A stretch of DNA of 64,000 nucleotides from Vibrio sp. ED004 (GTDB lineage Bacteria > Pseudomonadota > Gammaproteobacteria > Enterobacterales > Vibrionaceae). This document shows, piece after piece, positions 17,383 to 25,528 of this stretch. Within the stretch, counting starts at the first letter, position 1; each line of letters begins with the position of its first letter. The notes beneath the pieces were generated by a model, which had not been told where the DNA came from, ran no database searches, and saw only the letters and a list, made by a program, of their open reading frames with translations. The translations under genes and the position numbers were made by a program. Where the stretch lies: NCBI RefSeq assembly GCF_023206395.1, contig NZ_CP066150.1, positions 372,001-436,000 of the forward strand, read 5' to 3'.

Positions 17383-18528
17383 ATGTTTAAAAGGGTATTA
17401 CAGGCACTATTTTCCCCTTTCGTTGCTAATCAAAGTAAGCAACGTTATTCTTCAAAAAGTGCCTCCCAACAAGCTATCTCTCAACAAGCTATCTCCCAAC
17501 AAAGGACCTCTGAGCAGGAAAGTGTTAAAGCAGAGCAAGTCACGCCTCGCTCTTCAATCTTTATGCCGCCTTCGTCTGCTCAGCCATCATCATTAATTGT
17601 CGATAAAACGATAAGCCTTCACGATGGAGAGTTCCTTGATTATCTGTTTGGAGAATCACGCCTAAGAACAGAGTCTGACCCCTTTTGTGACTTTGTGGCT
17701 TGCCAAATCGAACGCTTGATTCGTTCTCCGAAAGCGCTGCTTAATGAGTTGCCTGTAATGCCTGCCTCTGTCACCACATTAATGGGTGAACTACAGAACG
17801 ACGAGTTTGATGTCGAGGCTCTGTTAAGGGTGATTGAGCGTGAGCCAAGCATGGCAGCCGATGTGATTAAACTGGCTAACAGTGCCTTCTATAAGCGCAG
17901 TGAAAAACAAGTTACCGACTTAAAAACCGCTTTCCTAAACATGGGTTCACAAGGGCTAATTGAAGGCGTGGTGAACTCTTACATGAAGAACTTTACGCCG
18001 GGCAATAACATTTACTGGCGTCATTTCGGTGAGAAAATTTGGAATCACAGCATCCAAACCGCGTCTTTTTCTAAGGAGTTGATGAAAGAGTCGCAAGCTC
18101 AAGAAGACCAAGCCACAGCCTACTTTGTTGGGTTGATTCGTAACCTAGGCAAGATGATCATCTTCCAAATGATGGTAGAAGCCTTCAAACATGTAGACCC
18201 TTCTGTTCCGCCGAATTCGTTGGCACTGAAGCGTTTGATGAACAGTTACTCTATTCGTTTGACCTACACCATTGCCAAGTTTTGGGAAATGCCGGAATCG
18301 GTGCTGACGGTTATTGGATACCAAGAGTCGAGCCGATACGAATGCACACCGCTTGGCCAAGCCGTGTTTGAGGCCAACTACCTAAGTGAGCTGAAATACT
18401 TATTGGAAGAGCAGGTGATTGATACTGAGCAGTTTAAAGCGCGATGCAAAGAAACACTGATGTCACCAGCGGCATTCAAAGTGGCTAACCGCATCTATAA
18501 AGAGTCTGAACTAGCATTGGCAGGATAA
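17383..18528 (+). CDS. HDOD-domain signalling protein
   Basis: A 381-residue cytoplasmic protein. The HDOD domain (about residues 120-330) includes LPVMPASVTTLMGEL and the EREPSMAADVIKLANSAFYKR region. HDOD proteins are HD-fold relatives, usually without phosphodiesterase activity, that act in signalling, chemotaxis or stress. The N-terminus (about 20-60) is Gln/Ser-rich and disordered, with a repeated QQAIS unit. The ATG at 17383 has AGGAG eight bases upstream, better than the preceding TTG. It is a single gene with its own terminator, and nothing nearby suggests the pathway. Confidence 0.87.
   Translation: MFKRVLQALFSPFVANQSKQRYSSKSASQQAISQQAISQQRTSEQESVKAEQVTPRSSIFMPPSSAQPSSLIVDKTISLHDGEFLDYLFGESRLRTESDPFCDFVACQIERLIRSPKALLNELPVMPASVTTLMGELQNDEFDVEALLRVIEREPSMAADVIKLANSAFYKRSEKQVTDLKTAFLNMGSQGLIEGVVNSYMKNFTPGNNIYWRHFGEKIWNHSIQTASFSKELMKESQAQEDQATAYFVGLIRNLGKMIIFQMMVEAFKHVDPSVPPNSLALKRLMNSYSIRLTYTIAKFWEMPESVLTVIGYQESSRYECTPLGQAVFEANYLSELKYLLEEQVIDTEQFKARCKETLMSPAAFKVANRIYKESELALAG
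17466..17501 (+). repeat. In-frame tandem repeat in the HDOD gene
   Basis: Two 15-base units (CAACAAGCTATCTCT type) and a partial third encode the repeated QQAIS. The repeat is in frame and in the disordered N-terminus, so copy number can vary without breaking the gene. Confidence 0.75.
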
Positions 18529-18610
18529 GCTGGTGGCCTAGGGCTTTGATACCTAGGAGTTGATGCTTAGCCATGTTAATTCTAGACACTGTTTTTCAGC
18601 AGTAGATTGT

Positions 18611-18645
18611 AAATGGTCTTACGAATCAGTAAGACCATTTTTGTT
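18611..18645 (+). terminator. Terminator after the HDOD gene
   Basis: Stem AAATGGTCTTAC / GTAAGACCATTT with T run, about 80 bases after the stop codon. Confidence 0.85.
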
Positions 18646-18688
18646 TTTGGCTGACTGTATTTAGTTTTGAATTGATCGCAACAGCGGT

Positions 18689-19087
18689 TTAGGGGATTTC
18701 AGTCAGTTCCTGCTTTAAGCTATCGATCTTGCGCAGTTCCTTGTCGATCTTATGTTGGTACTTTTGGACCTTATCGGCTTTGTCGTCTTGTTTGGCTTCT
18801 TCTAAGTCGGCTCTGTACTCGGCCAAATCTTCCTCATTGGATGCGATTTTTTCACGGAGTTCGTCTTTCAAACCTTCATTGGTGCAGTTCTCTTTCGCAG
18901 CTTTCAAAGCTGTAGTCAATCGCTCGACTTTGTATTGATTGTCGTACTGTTCCGCTTTCTTTATTTGGTATTCGATCTCACAGAACTTCTTCTCACAACC
19001 TGTGAGCGCGTCGCATTCAGTGCTTGCCATGCTGTTAAATGAAAATGCACAGAGAAACAGTATTGAGCCTTTTAGATGTCGATTCAT
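18689..19087 (-). CDS. DUF1090-family periplasmic protein (YqjC-like)
   Basis: A 132-residue protein with a signal peptide (about residues 1-21, end of NSMAS). The mature part starts with a cysteine-containing stretch (TECDALTGCEKKFCEIEYQI), then is helical and very rich in Lys, Glu and Asp, as in the DUF1090/YqjC family. A coiled coil is likely in the second half (LEEAKQDDKADKVQKYQHKI). The cysteines may pair. Function is unknown in the family; it is a single gene. An inverted repeat lies about 50 bases upstream of the start. Confidence 0.82.
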   Translation of the reverse strand: MNRHLKGSILFLCAFSFNSMASTECDALTGCEKKFCEIEYQIKKAEQYDNQYKVERLTTALKAAKENCTNEGLKDELREKIASNEEDLAEYRADLEEAKQDDKADKVQKYQHKIDKELRKIDSLKQELTEIP

Positions 19088-19139
19088 GATTTACCTTCTA
19101 ATGGGTCTATTGAATTTGAGTCGAGTTTCCATCGTAATC

Positions 19140-19177
19140 TAACACTCCCGTTGTTTGCTATTGGCATAGGAGTGTTA
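19140..19177. repeat. Inverted repeat upstream of the DUF1090 gene
   Basis: Arms TAACACTCC / GGAGTGTTA, perfect over nine bases, with a 20-base spacer. There is no T run on either side, so a protein site or RNA structure is more likely than a terminator. Confidence 0.5.
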
Positions 19178-19223
19178 AAGATAAGTCTTTGTGCCTAATG
19201 ATTTATCACTATCAAGGAGAGGT

Positions 19224-20729
19224 TCAGATATGACTAATCCATACCTTTTTGAGGTCGCACCAACCGAATCCATTCACTTGAGCTCCTTGTATCTTTTCTG
19301 ATACCTCCAAGTTAAATGCCTCCTGTTTGAGTTCAACCACAATCCCGGTTTCATCGAGCCAATGTCTAAGTTCTAACAGCCTATTCATTGCTCGATCGAT
19401 GTCTGGCTCGCGTCGAATTGAGGTTATCCCTTTCTCAATCGTATTTAGTGTCTCTGCGGCTAGAGATAAGTATTCAAAAGGGAAACGAGTAAAGAAACTT
19501 AACCATGAGGAGAAGGTGTCGTTTTCATCAATAATGCTGCACAGCGTAATGTCTTTGGGCGCTGTGTAATGCCCATATTCGACACTGGTTTTTTGATCGC
19601 CAGATACAGACAATTGCTCGAAAAGTGCTTGGCATTCAGAGGTGTCTTCAACGGTGAACTCACGAGTGGTTTTCGACAATTTCGGGTTTTGAATCTTAAA
19701 GAAGGTTGACCCGCAATCTTGTAGAGCTGAATCGCTCACTCCACTCACCGTGACCGTTTTCTCTGGCATTTTGACGCACACTTGGTTTTGCGCACATGCC
19801 TTAGTTTGTGACCATTCAGGATAAACCCAAAGCTCGACTCGATTGAGAATCGGTGTGCTGTGTGAATAGGCGTTGTTGCGGTTTAACCTCAGCATCTTGC
19901 TTGAGAATATCTCCAACGCGAAAGCGCCTGAGCCAATTAGCTTATCGTCTGATGTGTGCTGAAATATTGAAGCCTCTGCTCTAGCCAGTAATCGAGGCAA
20001 ATGCCAATCAGGATCATCCAGAGTCACTTTTATCACATCGCCAGTGACAGCCGACACGTCAACAATATGTTGATAGCATCGACGCCAGAGTTTGCTATTA
20101 GAGAGTGAGGAGAGACAGCGTACTATGTCTTGGACTTCAAGCGTGCGACCGTTATGGAATTGAACACCATTACGAACTTGGAAATGCCAAACGGTAGCAT
20201 CTTCGTTAGACTGCCAATGATAAGCCAAATCACCGCTCAACTTGCCTTGTTGAATTGCAGTGAGGCGTTGGCAAATCTGCATCACTAAGAAACGTTCAGT
20301 ACGCCTTAGCACACGCTGAGGGTGGAGTGCTTCAAGTTCTCGGTGAAAGGGAACATACGCGACGTTCTGTGTTGAATGGTTGTTGCTGCTCAGAAAGGCT
20401 TGCAACTCAGTACCAGCGTTGCGGCCATTGAAGCTTAAGGTGTTAAACACCTGCTCAATATGGCCTGAATCTGCTTGGCTTTGGGCGTATTGGTAACAGG
20501 CTTCCATCGGCTCAATAAGACACGTAAGCTGCGCCTTTTTGTTGCGCCCCGAACTGGCTTGCCATTCAATCCAGCCTTGCGCTGTCATTGCTTTTAATAA
20601 GGTTTGAACGTGACGTTCACTCACATGCAGTAACGCTGCCAATTGGCTGACTTGGCAGCGCGATATTCCAGGCCCAAAAGCCTGAAATATCTTTTCATAC
20701 AGTTCAAGCTTGCGCTTAAGGTTGCCCAA
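19224..20729 (-). CDS. SgrR-like regulator (HTH plus solute-binding domain)
   Basis: A 501-residue regulator. Residues 1-115 form the SgrR N-terminal DNA-binding domain (LAALLHVSERHVQTLLKAMTAQGWI). Residues about 165-500 match the extracellular solute-binding family 5 fold used here as a cytoplasmic sensor (LVMQICQRL, VWHFQVRNGVQFHNGR). In E. coli SgrR responds to sugar-phosphate stress through the sRNA SgrS; no such RNA is seen here. It lies nine bases after an oxidoreductase gene on the same strand, so the two probably share a transcript. Confidence 0.85.
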   Translation of the reverse strand: MGNLKRKLELYEKIFQAFGPGISRCQVSQLAALLHVSERHVQTLLKAMTAQGWIEWQASSGRNKKAQLTCLIEPMEACYQYAQSQADSGHIEQVFNTLSFNGRNAGTELQAFLSSNNHSTQNVAYVPFHRELEALHPQRVLRRTERFLVMQICQRLTAIQQGKLSGDLAYHWQSNEDATVWHFQVRNGVQFHNGRTLEVQDIVRCLSSLSNSKLWRRCYQHIVDVSAVTGDVIKVTLDDPDWHLPRLLARAEASIFQHTSDDKLIGSGAFALEIFSSKMLRLNRNNAYSHSTPILNRVELWVYPEWSQTKACAQNQVCVKMPEKTVTVSGVSDSALQDCGSTFFKIQNPKLSKTTREFTVEDTSECQALFEQLSVSGDQKTSVEYGHYTAPKDITLCSIIDENDTFSSWLSFFTRFPFEYLSLAAETLNTIEKGITSIRREPDIDRAMNRLLELRHWLDETGIVVELKQEAFNLEVSEKIQGAQVNGFGWCDLKKVWISHI

Positions 20730-20738
20730 TTCGAAGTC

Positions 20739-21749
20739 CTAAAGGTTAGGTTGAGTTAAATGTTGGTAGCCTGCATCAATGAGTGCTTTCTCCATGGTAT
20801 CCAGCACCTGAGCACTTACCTCTGAGCTTAGAATATCAGACTGCGTTTTTCCCTCTAGCACCAGCTGTGAGAAGTGTTCGATTTGATATTCGAACCCATT
20901 GCCTTGAATTGGGTGCTCAATGGTGAAGGTGTCATTCTGATATTCGACTTCAATGTAGGCTGGGTTCCACCATTTTTCTTGAATCGTGATGGTGATATCT
21001 GGTCCAGTTAATCGAGCTGAGCGTGGAAGATCGCGCACTGTCGATGCTGAGATGGTGGCTTTGATCTCGCCAGAGAACTGAAAGCAGGAATCGGTATCAA
21101 CGTTAGAACCCTCATAAAGGCTCGACATCTCTGCTTGAGGGCTGGAAGGTGTAACTCCAAGCGTGCGGCACAAATCGTAGAAAAACCACAGTCCGTAGAC
21201 GCCAACATCCAGCGTTGCCCCACCTGCTAAGTTCGGGTTAAAGATAAACAAATCGGGATCATAATTGTGATGGTTACCAAAGCTGGCTTCTATCGAATCA
21301 ATCTTAATTTTGTTGTTGGCTAAGAATGACGTGAGTTCACGATAAGCAGGGAACACGACGGTCTTCATCGCTTCAAGCAGCATCACACCATTTTGCTCTG
21401 CAAGGACTTTCATCTCTAGCCAATCACCGAGGTTGGTGAAAGCAGGCTTTTCTACCAGTACGTGTTTTTTATGACTTAGAAACAGTTCAGCTAAAGGCTT
21501 GTGGTAAGGATGAACCGTGGCGATGTATACCGCTTCAACGTCTGGATCTTGAGCCATGGCTTCATAAGATCCATAAGCCTTGTCGCAACCAAATTTATCA
21601 GCAAACACAGTAGCTCTTGAGTGATCTCGTGCTGACACTGCGTAGAGTTCGCCATGTGAGCAATGCTCGGTGAGTGCAGTCGCAAAGCGGTTAGCGATGT
21701 TACCTAGTCCAGCGATGCCCCATTTAATCTTGCGTTGCGTGTTGCTCAT
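20739..21749 (-). CDS. Gfo/Idh/MocA-family oxidoreductase
   Basis: A 336-residue NAD(P)-dependent dehydrogenase. The N-terminal Rossmann motif is GIAGLGNIANRFATAL (about 12-27), followed by the family motif HVLVEKPAF with the catalytic Lys (EKP). The C-terminal domain is the alpha/beta sheet involved in substrate binding. Members oxidise or reduce sugars, inositols and dihydrodiols. It is first in a pair with the SgrR-like gene, which suggests a sugar or sugar-phosphate link. Substrate cannot be assigned. Confidence 0.88.
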   Translation of the reverse strand: MSNTQRKIKWGIAGLGNIANRFATALTEHCSHGELYAVSARDHSRATVFADKFGCDKAYGSYEAMAQDPDVEAVYIATVHPYHKPLAELFLSHKKHVLVEKPAFTNLGDWLEMKVLAEQNGVMLLEAMKTVVFPAYRELTSFLANNKIKIDSIEASFGNHHNYDPDLFIFNPNLAGGATLDVGVYGLWFFYDLCRTLGVTPSSPQAEMSSLYEGSNVDTDSCFQFSGEIKATISASTVRDLPRSARLTGPDITITIQEKWWNPAYIEVEYQNDTFTIEHPIQGNGFEYQIEHFSQLVLEGKTQSDILSSEVSAQVLDTMEKALIDAGYQHLTQPNL

Positions 21750-21808
21750 TACTTACTCCAAATCTTTTCTTTGTAATAAGTGTACTTAGAGTTGCCCAAT
21801 ACAAATAG

Positions 21809-21840
21809 AGAACAGATTTCTCAACCTGTTCTCTATTTTT
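21809..21840 (-). terminator. Hairpin between mmuM and the oxidoreductase gene
   Basis: Stem AGAGAACAG / CTGTTCTCT with a ten-base loop. T-rich sequence lies on both sides, so either strand might use it; here only the minus strand carries genes. Confidence 0.6.
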
Positions 21841-21866
21841 AATAAGCTTGCTCTAGCCGTGCATGA

Positions 21867-22766
21867 CTAGCCGTGTATCGAATGCTTCCAGTCAGCCAAG
21901 GCCTGAATGTGTTTTGGCCCAATACCACAGCAACCACCGACAATATTGGCACCCAATGCGTGCCAGCGTTTTGCGTAAGCTAAGTAACCTTGGCCATCTA
22001 ACTCGCGCATCTCTTGAAGCATGTCATTCGCTTCATGTTCGCTGCTGATGGGAGCAAAGTTGTTTGCATAGACACCGATGTCTAGGTCGCAGCCTAACTC
22101 ATCAATTACTTGTTTAGCATCGATGATGGCTTGGTCCATTACTTCCGGTACCGAGCAATTAAACATAATGCCTTTCGCGTTTGATTGGCAGGCCAATTTG
22201 ATGGCGTCTGTTACGCTCTCACCAGAACGAATGTTGGCAGAGTCGCCCTTGGTGTCTTCTAAACTAAAAGCGTAGTAGCACGGCTTGTTTGATTGCTTAA
22301 GTACCGTATGAATGGATTCGAATTCTTGCAGGCTACAGATGGTTTCGGCGATCCAAAGGTCGATGTTTGGATCTTGTGCATCGTAAAGGGTTTGAATGAT
22401 TGGCGCCGCTTCTTCTACCTTGAACAAGTCTGGTCGGTAGCTGCCAAACGGTGGCGGAATCGCACCTGCAACTTTAACTGTGTGAGTTGCACTGTCAGCG
22501 ACTGCTTTAGCCAGTTCGCCAGAAAGCTTTGCTAGCTCAGAGCCTCGTTGCACGAACAGCTCTTCACCCAAGTGAAAAGGGACACACGCATAGCTGTTTG
22601 TTATCAGGATTTCAGCACCTGCATCGATAAAGTTTTGATGCGCTTGGCTGACAAATTCAGGCGCTTCAATTAGCGCTTGAGCGCTCCAAAGAGGCTGTGA
22701 GAATGGCGCGCCAATTTCTTTGAGTTCTCGACCCATGCCACCATCAAGTATGGTTAGTGCTTTCAT
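21867..22766 (-). CDS. mmuM: Homocysteine S-methyltransferase (MmuM-like)
   Basis: Cytoplasmic zinc enzyme that transfers a methyl group, in E. coli from S-methylmethionine or S-adenosylmethionine, to homocysteine to make methionine. The zinc cysteines are visible: FNCSVPEV, and GGCCGIGPKHI near the C-terminus. The N-terminus reads ILDGGMGREL as in the family. ATG at 22766 is chosen over an upstream TTG. No S-methylmethionine permease (MmuP) is next to it. The upstream region has an IS110 remnant, so its promoter may lie close to a former insertion. Confidence 0.88.
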   Translation of the reverse strand: MKALTILDGGMGRELKEIGAPFSQPLWSAQALIEAPEFVSQAHQNFIDAGAEILITNSYACVPFHLGEELFVQRGSELAKLSGELAKAVADSATHTVKVAGAIPPPFGSYRPDLFKVEEAAPIIQTLYDAQDPNIDLWIAETICSLQEFESIHTVLKQSNKPCYYAFSLEDTKGDSANIRSGESVTDAIKLACQSNAKGIMFNCSVPEVMDQAIIDAKQVIDELGCDLDIGVYANNFAPISSEHEANDMLQEMRELDGQGYLAYAKRWHALGANIVGGCCGIGPKHIQALADWKHSIHG

Positions 22767-22898
22767 ATTCAATACTATCTAAACAATTGCTGAAGTTCTG
22801 CCGTCACCATATCAGACAACCTTGTTAGACAGAAGCTACAAGACCCTGTGTTATCGAGAAAAGGTGTCGGACTGTTTTGGAGATGGCCACGGCATAAT

Positions 22899-23126
22899 TT
22901 AGATCGTTCTTTGCCAATAATGTACACCACCACACGCATCAATACCTATACGCATGATTAGCATATTTGCTATTTTAGTCAGTAGCTTAGAGTGGGTTAC
23001 TGACTTATGAAGTATGACCGTACTATTTTGGTCATCGGCATGAAGGCTAAAGTGGTTTTTAGCTAAGTCGATACCGCAGAAATAAGAATAATCAGATATG
23101 GTGCCTCCGATGCATTTAAGTACCAC
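22899..23126 (-). pseudogene. IS110-family transposase remnant (N-terminal fragment)
   Basis: A 75-codon reading frame with the N-terminal motifs of IS110 transposases: FCGIDLAKNHFSLHA, with the first catalytic Asp of the RuvC-like (DEDD) fold, and RIGIDACGGVHYWQ, where families normally have E(A)CGGAHYW. The frame then stops, and the rest of the about 340-residue protein is missing. The 3' side joins directly to unrelated sequence upstream of mmuM. A hairpin (23121-23138) abuts its start. A fossil of an insertion event, different from the element at 62652. Confidence 0.8.
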
Positions 23127-23138
23127 ATAATTGTGGTA
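23121..23138. repeat. Short palindrome beside the IS110 remnant
   Basis: Arms TACCACA / TGTGGTA with a TAAT centre. It abuts the start of the transposase remnant and lies just upstream of the orphan gene. It may be an old element end or an operator. Confidence 0.45.
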
Positions 23139-23159
23139 GAACCTCGGAAGGGGAGAGTT

Positions 23160-23822
23160 ATGAGTAATATTTATAGTTGGAAAGAAAAATCACCGTTGCC
23201 GGAAGCTTTTGGGCAAAGGTATATTGCCTATGAAGAAAATGTAGACACCTTAATTGATCTATTTGTTAATGCTTATTCAGCCATAAGGACTTACCATTTA
23301 TGTAGGCCGATGAACGAAGGTAGCTATAAAAATCATGGTATTAAGGTTGGTAGTACTGAGCTCTTAATTAATAATGCTAGTGAGATATTAACTGAATTAA
23401 ATATAAGCATATCTAAAAACGCAATTACTAACGTTTTAAATGGACTCGATTATAGTTCTGGGTGTCTTTATTTAGCATTAGATGATGAATTCATGCTCGA
23501 ATTTGCAGGCCATTATGCAATTTATGGTAGTGAGAGGTTAATCGCGGTATTTGAACGTTTAGGTATTTCTAAAGATCAGTTAGCAAGTGTTGGCTGGCCA
23601 ACAATCATTAGCATTAACCTGCCAATTGAAGCGATCAATTTTGATGACTTGCGTAATTTTATTATTGATATTAATAACTCAATAATTGATGGCGATCAGA
23701 TGATCGATTTTGCTTTTTTGCAAGAGACATGTATTTCAGCTAGTTTAATTTGTCGATTCGAGTATCCAGCAGAAATAGTAAATAGGCATGATGCCGGTAG
23801 AATCTATCGAGTATGCAACTAA
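23160..23822 (+). CDS. Uncharacterised protein in an AT-rich islet
   Basis: I do not recognise this 220-residue protein. The start at 23160 has GGGAGAG five bases upstream. It has no signal peptide or membrane segment, an acidic, mixed alpha/beta composition, few cysteines, and a pair of similar phrases rich in Ile/Asn (IINI-type). Its codon use is more AT-rich than flanking genes. It lies between an IS110 remnant and a RelB/RelE pair, so it is probably accessory cargo. A role in toxin, immunity or phage defence is possible but there is no motif to support one. Confidence 0.6.
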   Translation: MSNIYSWKEKSPLPEAFGQRYIAYEENVDTLIDLFVNAYSAIRTYHLCRPMNEGSYKNHGIKVGSTELLINNASEILTELNISISKNAITNVLNGLDYSSGCLYLALDDEFMLEFAGHYAIYGSERLIAVFERLGISKDQLASVGWPTIISINLPIEAINFDDLRNFIIDINNSIIDGDQMIDFAFLQETCISASLICRFEYPAEIVNRHDAGRIYRVCN

Positions 23823-23938
23823 TAATCGCATCAACACGATTTGCTACATTCGGTACTCTAGGTTTCTAAGTGGTATATTTGGGCTTATCTATATGGTAGA
23901 GAAGGTGTTATGCAGGAGTTAGTTGCCAGAGGAAGTAA

Positions 23939-24217
23939 TCAATCCATAGGGAACTTTTGTTTCTGGTGGAGCACGCGCATAATTCGGATAATGTCGTCTT
24001 CGATCCAATAGGAGACGATCATCGAAATCTCAGGAATTATAAGTAATCGTCCACGAATGCCGTCTCTCTGTACACCCATTAGAGGCTGTTCAAGTAAGTT
24101 TTCTACTTTTGTTTCAATGAGGTTGTCTGCGTTCTCTGCCGCATCAGGGTTGAAGTCATAGATAAACTCAAAGATCCTTTCACGATCATTGAGTGACTCT
24201 TCTTCCCATAAAATCAT
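23939..24217 (-). CDS. RelE/ParE-family toxin
   Basis: A 92-residue protein with the RelE/ParE fold: an N-terminal helix pair (ESLNDRERIFEFIYDFNP), then a beta sheet ending RIMRVLHQKQKFP, as in StbE/RelE toxins. RelE types cleave mRNA at the ribosome; ParE types target gyrase. This one looks RelE/StbE-like because of the RVLHQKQ end. The start overlaps the antitoxin stop by four bases (ATGA), so it is translated second in the pair. Confidence 0.85.
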   Translation of the reverse strand: MILWEEESLNDRERIFEFIYDFNPDAAENADNLIETKVENLLEQPLMGVQRDGIRGRLLIIPEISMIVSYWIEDDIIRIMRVLHQKQKFPMD

Positions 24218-24498
24218 TGCTTACCTCGATTACGGATTCTGGCTTTGCGTTCTTCCATTCGAGATTTAGCCGTTTGGTGTTCAACGAAAACGGATGTTCC
24301 TGAGTCAAACTTCTCAAATGCTAGGTTTACTTGTTCAGTTAGCCATGCATCGTGAGATAATGTTTGTCTTTGTTGCTCAGCGAGTTGTTCAGTAAGCTCA
24401 CGGCAAGCACCACTCAGCGTACGGCCTTGGCTCTCAGCCATCTGTTGAGCTAGGCGTTTTGTTTCTTCATCAACACGAAATTGAATTCTAGTGTCCAT
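24214..24498 (-). CDS. RelB/DinJ-family antitoxin
   Basis: A 94-residue ribbon-helix-helix antitoxin. The start at 24498 has AAAGGA upstream and gives MDTRIQFRVDEETKRLAQ, the DNA-binding strand and first helix of RelB/DinJ proteins. The charged C-terminus (EERKARIRNRGKQ) would wrap the toxin. It is encoded before the toxin with a four-base overlap. It normally represses its own promoter. An earlier start (24567) would add 23 residues that do not match the family. Confidence 0.85.
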   Translation of the reverse strand: MDTRIQFRVDEETKRLAQQMAESQGRTLSGACRELTEQLAEQQRQTLSHDAWLTEQVNLAFEKFDSGTSVFVEHQTAKSRMEERKARIRNRGKQ

Positions 24499-24682
24499 GA
24501 TGTATTCCTTTATTAGTGTGTGTACAAATGTTAGCACTAGCCTCTGAGATGGGCAACTAACAAACACTATGGCGCCATTAACTAACTTTTAGCGCTGTTT
24601 CCATCCCCTATACTCTTATCTATCATCAACCATTTCAGAACGTGAAATGATTGGTCACCACAATCTGTAGAGGAAAAGTGCA

Positions 24683-25384
24683 TTGAAGTTAACAAATAAA
24701 CTCGTACGTTACCCGCACATTGATGTTGATCGTGCGTTTGAAAAAGAAGATGAGCTATTACAGCAAATACAGGCTGGTGAGATTGGACAAGCCTTAATGC
24801 TCTGGCAAGCAAAAACGCCGACACTTGTCTTGCCTGGAGGTAAAAAGTGGCCAGTGACGGCAGAGTCTAGAAAGCAACTCGAGTCACAAGGTTGGCAACT
24901 CTCTTCGCGTAAAACGGGTGGCGCTCCCGTTCCCCAATTGCCGGGAATCATTAACCTATCTCACATTTACCATTGGCCTCGTGATGAAGCTTACAACATC
25001 CAAAAAGCGTATTTACATCTGTGCCATGTCTTAACCCTGTTTTTTAAAGAGTTAGGCGTTGATGTAGATGTGCACGCAACCCCCGGTTCTTATTGTGATG
25101 GCGACTACAACCTCAATATCAATAAGCAAAAAATAGTGGGTACTGCTCAGCGTGTTTTGTTGAAACGAGGAGGCGGTCAAATCGTACTTTCACAAGCTTG
25201 TATTCTATTAGATGTCGACTTAGAGAACATCGTTGCGCCCGTGAACTTTTACAATCAAATTTGCGGCAACCCAACCGTTGTAGAACCACACGTCCATACT
25301 CTGTTGTCTGCGCATGTGACACCCCTGCCCGACGTAGACTCACTCTTTCAGCAGTTAAGCCAAGCCTTTATTAAGCACGCATAG
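24683..25384 (+). CDS. Lipoate-protein ligase A-like protein
   Basis: A 233-residue protein of the biotin/lipoate ligase fold. DGDYNLNINKQKIVGTAQR contains the Lys that binds lipoyl-AMP in LplA. It lacks the accessory C-terminal domain of E. coli LplA, as in shorter lipoyl/octanoyl transferases. It starts at a TTG (24683) with GAGGA nine bases upstream; no in-frame ATG is better placed. It is single, followed after about 145 bases by gntR. Ligase or transferase activity cannot be told apart from sequence. Confidence 0.78.
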   Translation: MKLTNKLVRYPHIDVDRAFEKEDELLQQIQAGEIGQALMLWQAKTPTLVLPGGKKWPVTAESRKQLESQGWQLSSRKTGGAPVPQLPGIINLSHIYHWPRDEAYNIQKAYLHLCHVLTLFFKELGVDVDVHATPGSYCDGDYNLNINKQKIVGTAQRVLLKRGGGQIVLSQACILLDVDLENIVAPVNFYNQICGNPTVVEPHVHTLLSAHVTPLPDVDSLFQQLSQAFIKHA

Positions 25385-25464
25385 TGCGAGTCTACTTTAA
25401 ACTCTATACGAACTAGTTGGGGGACGAAAAATTCCAAAACTATGTATTGTTGAGAACGAATGGG

Positions 25465-25508
25465 TTGAAGTTGAGGGAGCGGAAACTTTATAATGTTACT
25501 TGTAACAT
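25465..25508 (+). promoter_or_regulatory. gntR promoter with GntR operator
   Basis: A TTGAAG -35 (25465-25470) and TATAAT -10 (25489-25494) are separated by 18 bases. The palindrome ATGTTACTTGTAACAT (25493-25508) overlaps the -10. It matches the E. coli GntR consensus ATGTTA-N4-TAACAT, so autorepression is likely. Confidence 0.85.
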
Positions 25509-25528
25509 AATAAAGAGTTCAAATAGTT

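Noticed and set aside
18689..19087. Coiled-coil DUF1090 protein as a Lpp-like or metal-binding protein
   Set aside because: No lipobox, and the cysteines do not form a metal motif; only family membership is supported.
23900..23938. Text resembling the Vibrio integron repeat (GTGTTATGC...GTTGCCAG) near the end of the AT-rich islet, and TAACAAACAC near 24553
   Set aside because: Only short pieces match, in the wrong spacing, and no paired inverse core site or cassette array is present.
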